64,000 nt of DNA from Pseudoscleropodium purum. Lineage: Eukaryota; Streptophyta; Bryopsida; Hypnales; Brachytheciaceae. Below, in pieces: positions 25,592-37,855 of the stretch. The notes under the pieces were generated by a model. The model was not told the DNA's origin. It made no database searches and saw only the letters and a program-made list of their open reading frames with translations. Every line of letters starts with the position of its first letter. Position 1 is the first letter of the stretch. The translations under genes were made by a program, and so were the position numbers. Location of the stretch: NCBI GenBank assembly GCA_963969395.1, contig OZ017801.1:1614501-1678500 (forward strand), read 5' to 3'.

Positions 25592-26080
25592 AGCTGATGC
25601 TTGGTTCCTGAAATAAATAAAGAGGAGTAATACAAGTGATCTTCTATACACTGACAACCTCCCTCCTGGCAGAGCTTGATCTGAACTCAAATCAACACCC
25701 AAAAACTAAAACTAAAACTTGGGGGATCACCATGTCACCAAGATGGTAGTGAGCAACACACCTTTACGAAGTTTTGTTGCGAACTCATGTACTCGATTGG
25801 AACCAGCTCAGTTGGTTCTAGAAGGAAAATATTGAAGAGTACGGTTCCTCCGAAGGTTTCCGTTTTCCCTTCTCGGTTCGATCGAGGCTTTGGTTTCCTC
25901 GATTTATCGAAGAATGTCAACAAGCTCTTTCCCTTCGGACATGTGTCCCTGTCCAGTTGTTGCAATAGTGACGGTCTAATGGGGGATACCGAAAGCTGTT
26001 GAATGACGTCATGCTGAGGTCATGCTGAAAATTAAATGATTTGCCAATATTCTTAGCTGGGCGTCATTATAATATAAATT
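25592..26080 (-). promoter_or_regulatory. Upstream region of the phi GST
   Basis: Contains a block at about 25848-25950 that is almost unchanged in copy 2 (47403-47505), although the flanks differ more. A palindromic TGACGTCA, the core bound by TGA-type bZIP factors, is at 26004-26011, and a second TGACG core on the minus strand at 26062-26066. Both pseudogene copies lack the palindrome. A TATA-like stretch (TTATATTATAAT, minus strand) is near 26067-26078, so the TGACGTCA would lie downstream of it. The true start of transcription is unknown. TGACG elements are common in plant GST promoters; function here is inference. Confidence 0.35.
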
Positions 26081-26717
26081 AATAAGAGACTAGGCCCTCA
26101 AATTGTGAAGGATGCTGTAAAGTTGTGACAGTTTAAGCTTAGTGTTGCATGAGACAGTGACCTAACAAAGCGTGTTAGTGATAGTGAGAGTATAGTGAAA
26201 TGTGGATTCGGTTATGTTGAATATGTAGGATTTGGTAATGGAATATGGGATGCATTCATAAGAGAAGGTGGTTTTCAAGAGTCATGGGTGCAAAAAATAG
26301 AATTGTATAACTAATCTACAAATAACTATAAATATTGAAAATAAAACTTCCCAAAATTTAGTAACAAACTTAAATAAAAAGGCCAAGGAAGCAATGCAAT
26401 GTTTGACACTTCTTAACAAGAACTTAGAATGCAACAACCTGTAAAAGACATGCCCTGGCTAGGGAATATAGTTTTAGGATCAAACTTGAATTTTACATAG
26501 TTCTTGATTTTCAATATCTTGAAGTTTGAATAAGAAAATGTAGTTCCAATAATCTATCTTTTATTCCCTTTTACAATTTAAAAAATTTTGAAATCCTTAT
26601 TCTTGTGCCACTTTGACAATAGCTTAAAATACAACACTTTTGAACTTTTTTACTTAATTTCTCTTTATGTGTCTAAGCTCAAGGAGTACACCAACTACAC
26701 CACAATGTTGATCACTA

Positions 26718-27599
26718 CACTAGAAGAAAAACATGTCCGACACATACGACTACTATACAACTAGTGTCCTATGTAATTATCATGCAACTAATTACCTCTC
26801 TATTAGCACCAAATCTAATGTAATTGTTTTATGTCATTGTTTTATAACATTCATACATTGTTTTAGTTGCAAAGTAATCATTCCATAGTTGCAAAAAACA
26901 ACTAGAAAACAACTAGTGTCCTATACAACTATCATGCAATTAAAAAAATGACCATAGTTGTTTCTTAGTTGCAAAAAACGACTAAGAAACAATTAGTGTC
27001 CTATACAACTATCATGCAATTAGAAAATGACCATAGTTGTTTCCTAATTGCTTTCAAAATTCATTTCCAATTGTCTTATATCAATTGTCCCATATCAATT
27101 GTAAAGAGTACCATTAGATTGGGCATATGAGACTCGTAAATTATTGTAATCTTGTACAATGAATTTTTTTGATAGAGGTTGAAATTTCTATAGGTTGTAA
27201 AAATAAAAAAATAATTAAAATTCAAGAAATTTTAAAATCTATGAAATTGAATTTTTTAAATCTAAAATAAATAGATTTGAAATTCTAAAATCTAGAAAAA
27301 GGTAGTTCTAAAATTTTAAAATCTTGAATGAAAGTAAATATATAATTTTGAAATCTTGAATGAAAGTCTATATAAAATTTTAAAATCTACAAATCTACAA
27401 GCTGCAAACCAGTTGCACACAAGAATGAGGTTCTTCACATATTGTTGGATGACAAAAAAAATCTGCAACTAGACAACAACTAATGCAACTTGTCCATTGC
27501 AACTATGGGCTTTAGATTGTCAATTAGTTGCAAACATCCTATACAACTACAAAGCGAGTTGCACATTGTAATTGCAAAACCTCTCATTTTCTTCAAGTG
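26718..27599. mobile_element. Non-autonomous CACTA element, 882 bp
   Basis: Ends are CACTAGAAGAAAAACATG and, read inwards from the right, CACTTGAAGAAAATGAGAGG. It is flanked by a 3-bp target duplication CTA at 26715-26717 and 27600-27602, as expected for this superfamily. Copy 3 of the surrounding segment has an uninterrupted site near 62170 with CTA once. The interior has repeated units around TTAGTGTCCTATACAACTAT and ATAGTTGTTTC, and no transposase. Confidence 0.88.
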
Positions 27600-27664
27600 C
27601 TATCATCTCCATTTCAACTAAAAATTTAACACTATTTTCAATATTTTAGTCATTAATATTATTT

Positions 27665-28568
27665 TTACACCCCTAAAGTCACTAGGTCTTTTTCCCAACA
27701 AAAATATTGAAAACTACCATTTCTATTTCAAAGAGCAAAAAACCTTAAATTTTACTTTTTGCATATCTAGCCATAGGATCTTGCGCTAGACTAATGTAAG
27801 CATGTATGGAAAAATTTCAGAAACTTTGATTATTACATTATGAAATATTTGCATTTAAAGTGAAGAAAACAAGCATTTTGGACTAAATTTTTTGGCTTTT
27901 AATCTTCTTAACATAAAGTTTTTTCATGGCTAATTTTGAGTTTCCAATTTTTCATCTAAAAAATAGAATTGAGAGTCTAGAATTATTTTTTAAACCACAC
28001 TTCAATTTCACTCATTAAAAAATTGTTGAATAAAAATAGATTCAAAATAGAGAAACAAAACCTTTAAGAGCTCAAAGATGGAATGGAACACACTAACTTC
28101 AACAATGAGATTTTTTCAGCAAGAGATCTTAACCTTTTGAAACTAATTTTTTCTGAAAAATTGTGAAAATGTAGTTAAAAAAAAGAATCATAGCAAGTTA
28201 TTTATTCCAAAAGATGCTTTGATTCCCTCCAAAATAAGATTGTCCATAAGTTTCACGTAACAAATCTAAATGGAATAAATCAATTCTTTCAATGTAGTTA
28301 TTAATACAATCTACAAGAAATAAACTATTTTAAACTTTTAATTTTAGGCTTTTGACTGAGGGTAATGCCTACCGAACTAAATTTGGTCTTTTTGTGCTAT
28401 AAAATTCAATCTTAGGCAATCAAATATCAAGTGAAATAAAAATTACATTTCCAAAAAGATGGTGTATCTTTCTAACTTGACAAGAAATCTTAGGAAATCA
28501 AAACAAATTTTGAAACTATATGAGCCAATCCAAAATCCATTTTGTCTCTCAAGGACTTTAGAGGTTAA
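27665..28568. mobile_element. TTAA-type inverted-repeat element (family P), copy 4
   Basis: About 900 bp. The left end is ACACCCCTAAAGTCACTAGG (TTAA lost or mutated to TTAC). The right end read inwards is TTAACCTCTAAAGTCCTTGA at TTAA 28565-28568. No coding capacity. It was inserted in the tail of GST segment copy 1. Confidence 0.5.
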
Positions 28569-31500
28569 ACCTATGTGACTTTAATAACCTTGCATAAATA
28601 TAAAAAATAGATGAAATATAAAAATTAGACTATCCTTCATATAATAACAAAATAACTCAAAAGCTATTAGAAAAACAAAACATGTTTGTCAATTAAAATC
28701 ATAAGCTACACTTACTTTGTAATGTCTACATCATAATCCACATCATATTCTAATTTAATGTCTAGATCTTCCCTAATTAGCACTTCAATTCATCAATTTC
28801 ATTTTGATGCCTTGAAATGCAGTCATCACAAATCCAAGCTATGGATCCACTCAATCCTCTATATCTAACCTTCTTCAATTTAAATTTAGCATAAAACTCT
28901 CTCTTATTTTGATATAGTAGCTCTAAAAATTCTTTCAACCACCTTTGTGCTTCAACCTTTGAATTGTCATCAATCAACATCTTGGATTGGTTTCTCAAAT
29001 CATTTGGCAAGGATTCCAAAGTTGCTAAAGGAATCTAATAATCTAAAAACTTGGGAGTGTCAAGAATCAAGGCTATAAAACCAATACCATCACTAAAATC
29101 GGGGACCATTGCACCCATCCCACAAGCAACATGTGCACGAATCTTCATCAATATGGTGGCTATCTTTAATCCCCAAAATAACATGCCAAGAAACTTCTCG
29201 GTGTATTCCGTTCCAAAATTGACCCTACAACCTTCTTGGCTTACAACCTCATGGAATTTGTGTCTACTTTCACACATGAGGTGAAGTTGGATTTTGTTGG
29301 GATCAAGCACCCATCTTGTCAAGAGCTCTTTCTTTCCAATTTCACAAAGATAAGCTAGCTTTGGAATTTGTGATTTTTGTATCTCTACAAAAAATGCCAT
29401 CAAATCATTAATCCTTGAATACACCTCATCCAATAATTCCCCTTGCATGATTTTAATATCATGTTCCAAACCTTGAATCAATTGCACTACATCAACAAAT
29501 TTTGACATTGTCTCTATATGATGTGCATGATTTTCTTGTATAAAGTGGTCTATTTTGGCATCCCATAGTCCATAAAGGAATCTTTGAGGCATTTGCTGAA
29601 GTGAAGTAGTTGATAAAGCAATCTTTTCATTGCACTTGGATGGATCATTTTGAACCAAAGTATTCAAAGACTGGATTTCCTTGCAATACTCTTTAAGATG
29701 AAGTGACTTCTTTTCCAAAAAAAATTTCCAAGTCAAGCCTCCTACTAATGTCTTCACCTTGTTAAACCCCACATCCAAGTTTTCACATGATTTCAAGTAT
29801 ATGTAGCAAGTATACTATTTTTGATAACCTCTACTTCCAAATCTTTCATGTGAACAAATTGATTTTTGTAGTCTATAGGAGAAAGTAACTTTTCCACACA
29901 TGCAAGACGCAAAATGTAATCCTCTAAAAGAACTCCAAAACAACCCAAGGTGGGATCTCTTTGATGATGTTTGATATGCATGAGTATTCGATTTTCAAGG
30001 AATTCCAACACCTTGTCTTGACTTTGATGGGATTGTAAAAGGATGTTGATATCACCATGATTGAATTGAAGAATGGCTTCAATTCCTTCACTTATGAATT
30101 TAATAACATCTTGAAGTACCTCATATGCATCTCGAATATTCTTGCTTTGAAGCATTTTGAAGAATGAAACCTACACAACATGTCAACAAATGAAATGTAA
30201 ATAATAAAAATTGAGGTCAATTTACAATCCAACAATTTTAATTCATGCACTTCATGATTTGCTTTTAAATCAATAGATATAAATAATAGATGCAACTATT
30301 TTTTATACTAAATCAATGACAGAAAGATATTACATTGGAAGCCATCCAAAAATGTGCAAATTTATGAATATTAGCTAGATTATTATTGTAATAGGATGGT
30401 ATGTTTAGTATTTTACATCAATAACGATTCATTTTCAAACATGTAAACACAAAAACCTATTGAACAAGAAACATTAAAATATCATAGGAATTCAAAATTC
30501 ACCTGAAGACGTGTGAAGAAGCTTGGAGTCATCATTGTTTTGGTTCCATCCTTGCAAGCCAACCTCCTTCCAACATATGTGAAGCTTGTTGTTTCATCAT
30601 GTTTGGACCAACTCAAATAATTGAGTTTGTTTCTTAAGGTTGATGGAATTATAATGTGATGAGCATCTTGCTCATAGCATATACATAGTTTGATCATCAT
30701 GCCCAAGATGTCATCAAATTGTTTCTCCATGTCCCCTTCACCTTCAACAAGATCTAATACAACACACCTCACATATTCAATTGATATGATCCCATTTGAA
30801 GAAACCATATCCAATCTAGGACCCTCGATTGAGCATTGGTGTAGGAATTGTCTAATGATGTTGTGACAAAACCAATGGGGATTTGTAATGACAACTCCTT
30901 CTTGCTCATTGTAAATGATGTGTCCTCCATCATTTAAGGCTATAGCCACAAACTCCTTCCACTTTTTAGCAAGCTCCTCATCCACATCATTCAATTCTTC
31001 CACTTCCTTGCACATGCCTTCACAAAACTCATCCCACTTCAACAACGGTGGTTTTGATTTGTCTGTGTTCCAAGATGCCACCAAACGTTGCACTTCTTCA
31101 CATGCTTGTATGGTTTGGGCAACCTCTCCAACAATCTCTTCAAGTGCGTTTTGATGAATTCAAATACACCACAAGCATGTGATACAACTCTACCATCCAC
31201 CTTGAATACAAACTTGTCTTCATCAAAGTTGAGGATCTCTTGAAATTGAGTTTTCAACTCCAAAACCACATCATCAATGCGTTTTGCAAATGCATGATCA
31301 TCCTTCCAATAGTCAAAATGTGTCATGACTATAGACACATGCGGATGAAATGAAAGTGATTGCCTTGTATTGGATGCAATGAATCGCAACCAAAACTCAA
31401 GTTCAACTTTTATACTTGGAAGCCTACGTCCGTTAGAAAGATTAGATTGTTCCATGGGATTGCACATGAGCAAAAACATTGAACAACTTCCATCCTCTGA

Positions 31501-32505
31501 TAGATTTGGCATCACCAACTCATGGAAAGAATGATAGTTGGTTTGACCAGCCATGTCCCAAATGGTGATGCCAATGTCATTACATTGCACACTATCAACT
31601 TCAATGCCATGTGTACGTTCAAGTTGAAGGTCCTTTGTCACCACTTTGGGGGCATTTGAAGTTTTGAAAGTGTTCTTTATTTTTTCTCGAAATCTTGAAC
31701 GTTTTTGAATTTCATCTTTCCCTTGAAATTCCTTCAATTCCTTCATTGACATTCGCAATGATGTTAATCCTCCACAAAAGCCAAATTATGTCTGAATAGC
31801 TTAGATTTGAACACAAAATTCATACATTTGCCACATCCATCACTCATATGATATTGAAGATATCTAATTAACTTCTTGAAGTTTTAAATTATTGTAATGA
31901 CCAAATGTTAATCAACACATGATATGTCAAAGCACTCTTAAATCCTTTGTTTTGAGTCATTTCTATTGATTGTAAATTATAATGAAGATGACTTTAATCA
32001 TTAATTAGAACATATACTCTACAACTTTAACAATAAAACTATTCTTTTGTTGCAAGAGAATGAAGCTGAAACATCATATGGAGGTTTTTTCTAATGAAAT
32101 CTTTGCAAAGTTGAAGTTTTATATTTCAAACCTTGATTCACTTACAAATAAGTGGACTTAACAACTAGTGTTGTTCTTATAACATACTTGGAGCATGTCT
32201 GCAAGGTGCATAAAAAGATTTAACATAAAGAAATAGTATAGATGTGCTCATTTTTTGAATGAGTTATTAAATGGAATATATCACTACTGAGAAGGCATTT
32301 AAATTTATTGATATGAAACTAAAAATACATCAATGATGCGGGGCATGAGGGTTTAGGGTATGTAACTCGTATCTTGTGGTTTTTGTTTGTACATAAACAT
32401 CTTAATTGATATGTATATCCAAAAAACAGAATTTTGCTTGGTATATATTTTTAATGTCATGTGATTCATTTGCTCAAAACAAAAATCTTTGAGACTATCA
32501 CCTCA

Positions 32506-33444
32506 TTAACCCTAAAGTCCCATTGTCCTCTTGGAGAGACAAATCAAATTTGGGGCAAGCTCTTGTGACCTCAATTTTTGGTGTTTTTTAAGAAAAAATT
32601 TATAAGATAAAAAAAATGATTAGCTATGTGGGAATATATATTTTTTTATTTCAACTAGTGCCCCAAAGCAAAAGTTATACGACAAAAAACCTAGAAGTGA
32701 ACTCGGTGGGTAGCACCAAAAAATTGCAAAAAATCAAAATAAATTCTAATTTTTTCCCAAAAAATAGACTATATCTTTGTCTAAATGTGAAGATTTTCTT
32801 TGTTGTCTTTGGACTAATAATGAGAAAGTTAAGGACAATCTTTTGGGGTGGGTGGGTGGGGTAATTTAAGCATCTTCTTGAAAAAATAACTTGTAGGATT
32901 CATTTCTAAATGCAATTTTCACAATTTTTCACAATTTTTGTTAAAATGTTGTATTTTCTTGCTCAAAAAATCTCACTATTAAGATTATTGTCTTTCAATC
33001 CCATATTGGAGCTATTAACAATTTAGTTTTTTTTCAATCTTCGACCTACTTCGACTTAATAATTTCTTAAAGAAAGAAAATCAAGTGTGTGTTCTTTTTA
33101 GAAAAAATTTCTTAGATTTTCAACTCAATTCTTCAACATAAAATTATTTTCATTCAAAGTTTGTAATATAAAAAAATTCCACAAATGGTGGTCAAAGTCA
33201 TTTGAAATTGCAAGCTAGTGTTCAAAAAAATTTTCTTTTTCAGCTTTGAATGCTAATATCTTTCAATCTATGCAGTCAAACTTCATGAAATTTTTACCAC
33301 ATGAGCTAAGTCAAGTGAAGTACAATATACTATAATTAGATTCTAAATAAATGTTTCTTTTTGTTTTCTTGGGTGAATACAATAAAAATGGCAATTTTGA
33401 GCAGTTCTGGACAAAAAAAAGGCCTTGGGACTTTAGAGGGTAAT
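32506..33444. mobile_element. TTAA-type inverted-repeat element (family P), copy 5, in the ROCO intron
   Basis: About 940 bp. The left end is TTAACCCTAAAGTCCCATTG at TTAA; the right end read inwards is ATTACCCTCTAAAGTCCCAAG, with the target site degraded to TAAT. No coding capacity. Confidence 0.55.
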
Positions 33445-33962
33445 CAAAATGGAATCATGTAAATTATTTCTACACATATTCAAATTCAATAAATCAAACA
33501 TATATCATTGGCTTAATATAAAACTTTTCAATTACTAGCAAATAATTGAGACTAGAAAAAGTTGTAATTTTTGTGACACTTACTTGAATCATATAAATCA
33601 AATATTTGTGTGTAGAATATGATTAATACTTAACTGCTAAAGTTCTTTCATGTTTAGAGGCCTAAAACTTTTTTAAATACTAGTTTCCAAAGTAAGGCTA
33701 AAATCTTCATCTATATTTAATATTTAAGATATTAAATTATAGGATCCTTTAGTTCCTTTGTTAAAGTAGATCCTCTTGAATTTTTAGAATAAGGAACTTC
33801 ATTATTCAAAAAATCTTGATGCTTGGATTTCTAGAAGAATTTTTTTCAATTATTATTAGTGGTTGGGTTCATCTTTCAAACTTTTACCCAAAAATTTGTA
33901 GATTCTACAACCAATGGTGCTAGTATGTGAGCCCAAAAATGCGAGCTTGTGAGCATTGAGCT

Positions 33963-34090
33963 TATAATATAGGTACCTATATTATAGATACCATATACTA
34001 TAGAAGGTGTATACTATAGAAACCATTTATGATTATAGTATATATATATATATATATACTATAATCATAAATGGTTTCTATAGTATACAC
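33963..34090. repeat. Perfect palindromes, 24 bp and 84 bp
   Basis: 33963-33986 is a perfect palindrome around GGTACC. 34007-34090 is a perfect 84-bp palindrome centred between 34048 and 34049; its arms start GTGTATACTATAGAAACC and its core is (TA)n. It should be able to extrude a cruciform or fold as a long hairpin if transcribed in the ROCO intron. Confidence 0.9.
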
Positions 34091-34469
34091 ACTTGTAACA
34101 TAGATGTATGGTATTCTAGACTCATAGGCTCACATTCCTATATTTACATAATAACAACCCTCATTCTATAACTTGCAACTTTCTATAATATTGTTGAAGA
34201 AATAATTGCATTAGAAATACATATAAACAATTTCAATAAAAAAATATCCTAGATTCATGATTAAAAAAATTGTAAATAGAAAGAAGTGGAGAATGATTTC
34301 AATTAGTAAATTGTTAAGATTTTAGTATTGGAATTGAAAAATGTCAATCCCCATAGTTGTAATGTAAGTTGTAATAATAAACAATTTACATCCTATAATT
34401 TTATTTTATTTTTCCAAAATATTCAATATTCAATTAAATAAAGTCTTGGAAATATATTCTAAAGTAGAG

Positions 34470-34818
34470 TTTCTTTTATTGCCCCCAATCTAAAATTACT
34501 CATAACTTTCATCTCATGAATGATTCAAAGCTTCTTAAGTATTTATCAAATCTAGAATATCAATTTCAAATTTTTATTTTCTTAAATATTGATTTTTAAG
34601 CTACCCATGATTCACAAATTCTAAAAAAATTTGCATATTGTCCAATAACTCCTTAACCATGTATTGAAAAGATATAGAAAATGTTGTGTCTTCAAGGTAT
34701 TCTTAAACCACATGTTGTGTGAAAATTTAAAAAAACAAATTGAATGTTTTGTTCATAAATTGATGTCTTAAAATACCATTTTCACAAAAAAAATGCTATT
34801 TGGTTTGTTAGGGGTTAA
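34470..34818. mobile_element. Family P fragment, reversed
   Basis: The right end GTTAGGGGTTAA is intact at TTAA 34815-34818. The interior (CATAACTTTCATCTC, GAATGATTCAAAGCTT) matches the complement of the inner part of copies 1 and 7. The left end was not found, so this is a truncated copy. Confidence 0.5.
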
Positions 34819-34995
34819 ATCTACAATGATTACAACAATCACTATTTAGTGGGCACTATTTATTTAGGGACAACCTCTACTAGGATAAAGTGAAATAAAA
34901 TAAATTTCTCTTAAACATATTGCAATGGATAGCTTTTGAACAAGTGTTTGAAATTTAAAAATACTATTGTCTACATTTTTTTAATGAAGAAAGCT

Positions 34996-35528
34996 TTAAC
35001 CCCTAAAAGCCTAAAGGGTTGGAACAAAACGCAAATGTGTTATAAAATATAAGTTCTATAACTTTTTTAAAGTTTATATCAACAAAGATGATGTGAAGTA
35101 TAAAAAATAGAAAGTATCCATACAGTTGAAATTATAAAAATACTTTTAAATTCCCTTCAAATGAATTTTGAAGAGAAAACTTCAAAACTTCAAAACTTCA
35201 CCAAAAATACAATTTTTCTTTTTAGCATTTGAATTTTTTTATTGGTCAAAATTGTAGTTTTTATCGATTTATGAAAAAAATGCATAAGATCTAGTAATGA
35301 GAACACCAATACTTTCCCGAAATAGTATATTTTTCAACATTAGGCAAATCTAAATTCTTTGTGCCATTTCTCTTATAATTTTTGATGGACTGTAGCAATC
35401 TTAGTTTTGAATGTAAATACTGATAGGCAACCCAATCTTTTACCAAAAGAAAAAGAAATTCTGCCCAAAATTTTTGCCCAAAGTCGAGCAATGACTAAAA
35501 AATGATCACTTGAGTGCTTAGGGGTTAA
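34996..35528. mobile_element. TTAA-flanked inverted-repeat element (family P), copy 6
   Basis: About 533 bp, the shortest complete copy. The left end is TTAACCCCTAAAAGCC; the right end read inwards is TTAACCCCTAAGCACTC. Both edges coincide with TTAA. Confidence 0.6.
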
Positions 35529-37855
35529 AAACAAAATGCAACATAATTGAAGAGTTGAATATTTTACTAGTTGAAGAAGTTAGGGTCTAATTAAAATAAG
35601 ATAAAATCTTCCAAATTGAAAAGCAAAAAGTCTATTTTGAATTTTTGTGAATTGTTCAAGTAAAATGCATTGAAGTTGATTTTTTATTTTAATAAACATT
35701 ATTTCAAGTTTGATCTTAAATTCTTATATATTATCATTTTTATTCATTCTATAGAAATTTCATTTCTTTTGATGATAATCTCAAAGAAATTAGAAAAGAT
35801 ACGTTTTATCACACAATCATCTATATATTGTGTGGTTTTCATTGAAGCTAAAGACTATCTTTTTATTTTAATGCAAAAATTAAACAAAAAATTGTTCATT
35901 AAAATTAGTCGAAATCATTGAAGGCTCTTGAAGACTTCCACAGTTAAACAAAAGTCAATTGCTACATTCATCAGAAAATTCCAATATTTTATTTGTACAC
36001 CCCACACATATTTCTCAAAATATTTTGTATACTTACAAAAATTGTTTTAAAGTATTCAGAAATTAGAATTTTCAATAAAGTTTGGATATATTGTAGTGCA
36101 AATAACACACTTATATAAAATGACTTTTTCAAAATTTTCAAAGAAAATTTAGTTATTTTATAAATTGAATTAAAATTTTATAATAAGGAATTTTATAATA
36201 AGAAATTCATGAATTTTTAAATTTAGTTGATTGACACATAATCCTAAATACTTAGAGTTTTTAGAATATAGTCAAAAACATCAAGGAATTCATGAAAATT
36301 TTGAAAACAATATATAATGCTTATGTACAATGTTTCATAATTTGTTGGGAGATTCTTGAGGGGAATTCCAAAAGCCTAACTATTTTACACACAAATATAT
36401 GTGACTTCTAAACTAGCATGTCTAAAATTTGTTGAATAAAAATCTAATTTCTCTTTTAATTATAGTAGATTTTGAAATGTACAAAAACATATGAAAGCTA
36501 GTATACTTTTAGTATCTAGTTTTATTTTGAAAAGTAGTTAATTAAGATCAATCATAAAATACTTGCATGCAAAAATTGAATGTATAACTAGGAAATATTT
36601 ATAAGCTTGACTTATCAACATATGGATTTCCACACAAAAATACTCGCCTAGATGTGGGTTTCACATTTGCCATGCCTTGTACAATACCCCACAATTTCAC
36701 TTTCTTTCTATTTGATAATGCAGAAGACACATAGTTTGCATCTCTTAACTTCATCAAACTAGTATTGTACAAATTGATGTCTTGAATGCAATGATTCTCC
36801 AAGAGCAAGTCCATCATAGCTCCAAGCACTTTATAACCACCAATAGCTTTGCACCCTTGCATATCAATTCTCTTCAAAGATTTGTTGGTCTTGAGGGCTT
36901 CTAAGATCGTCAAAACATTTTCAATACTTTTTATTTCATATGAAGATAAATCATCCATGTTAGCCAAACTCAATTCTAGCAAGGTTGAATTGGTGCAAAT
37001 CATGTGAACTAAGGTTTCAATCCTTTCTTTCCCTCCGATACATCCTTGTATAATGAGCTTGGTAAGGGTGGTATTGCATTGAAAATTGTTGATCTTAGGC
37101 ATGAAAGGATCTAACAATGCCTTCATCTCCAAACTATTAGAAATTCTAAAAGTTAGGGATTCAAGAGATTGGTTGGAACACAATGCAATTGCTATACTTG
37201 CACATCCTCTTGTGAAGGCCTTCTCGGAATTAGAATAATAAATATCGATGGAAAGTCTTTTGTGGGATGTGCTTGAAACAAGCATGCTACTAATATGTTC
37301 AAGTTGAGCATTTGATGATATACGATAAAGGTCCAGGTTTTCAAGTGTACTAGAAGGGCTTTGCAAGAGCTTCATTAACTGCTCCATTCCCTCAATATTT
37401 ATCTTTGTGACATCGATTTCAAATGATTTGAGGATTTGGAGATTGCAAGGCTTAGCAATGATAGCCACAAACTCTTCAACCAGCTCTTTGCCCATCTCCT
37501 CCTCTAGACTCCAGATGTCGAGGCCAAGATGTTGAACATCATTGCTTCCAACAAGCACACTAGAGATACAATTGGCAAATTGGATTGCGGAACCATCATG
37601 ACACATAAAGAATAATCTTTTGAAACCATGGCCAGTTCGACGGAGTGCATCAACAAATGCTTTCACGTGTTTGCAAGAACTGTCCCCAATCAAGAAGATG
37701 ACCACTTTTTCACGGAATATAATTTTTGATGAAGCAACTGTGTCGAGAAACTCTCGATAACTTGCTTTCATGCTAGTGCCATGGATTAATGTAATCCAAG
37801 AGCTTCCAGCTTGAATTCTGACTTCGGAGTCTCCATCAATATCCAACCAATTGCA

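Larger units (their letters stand above)
24380..27664. repeat. GST segmental duplication, copy 1
   Basis: Similar blocks in the same order recur at about 45280-50495 and 58790-63920. Shared landmarks include the GAAAGAGACTCTATGCTTGC block in intron 3 (with copy 3), GST exons 3-1, the upstream block 25840-25950 and the AT-rich tail ending near 26710. The tail resumes after the CACTA element at 27603. This copy alone carries exon 4 and an intact reading frame. Confidence 0.7.
28777..37855 (-). pseudogene. LRR-Roc-COR (ROCO) gene, decayed
   Basis: Exons: A 37855(?)-36616, B 31769-30503, C 30170-28777. Exon A encodes leucine-rich repeats of the ribonuclease-inhibitor type (e.g. LENLDLYRISSN, LTKLIIQGC, LLELSLANMD, LKRIDMQGC) and enters the Roc P-loop (LCGNPYV). 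Exon B continues Roc (TIWDMAGQTNYHSFHELVMP, a DxxGQ switch; THFD in the base-binding strand) into COR. Exon C carries the rest, including RVNFGTEYTEKF and the end motif KVRYRGLSGSIAWICDDC. Plant ROCO proteins are large GTPases of the TORNADO1 type. Lesions: the exon A donor reads ATAAGT where GTAAGT would restore phase 1; the joined P-loop has Leu for the Walker A Lys; a one-base frame shift lies near 31150 (at a T4 run); another lies at 29796-29817; an in-frame TAG is at 29035-29037. Upstream exons were not found. Some shifts could be sequencing error, but together they argue for decay. Confidence 0.85.

Noticed and set aside
31130..31165. A short intron as an explanation for the Roc/COR frame break
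   Set aside because: The two frames join with a one-base shift and no donor-acceptor pair of usable length. A base deletion or insertion at the T4 run is simpler, possibly a sequencing error.
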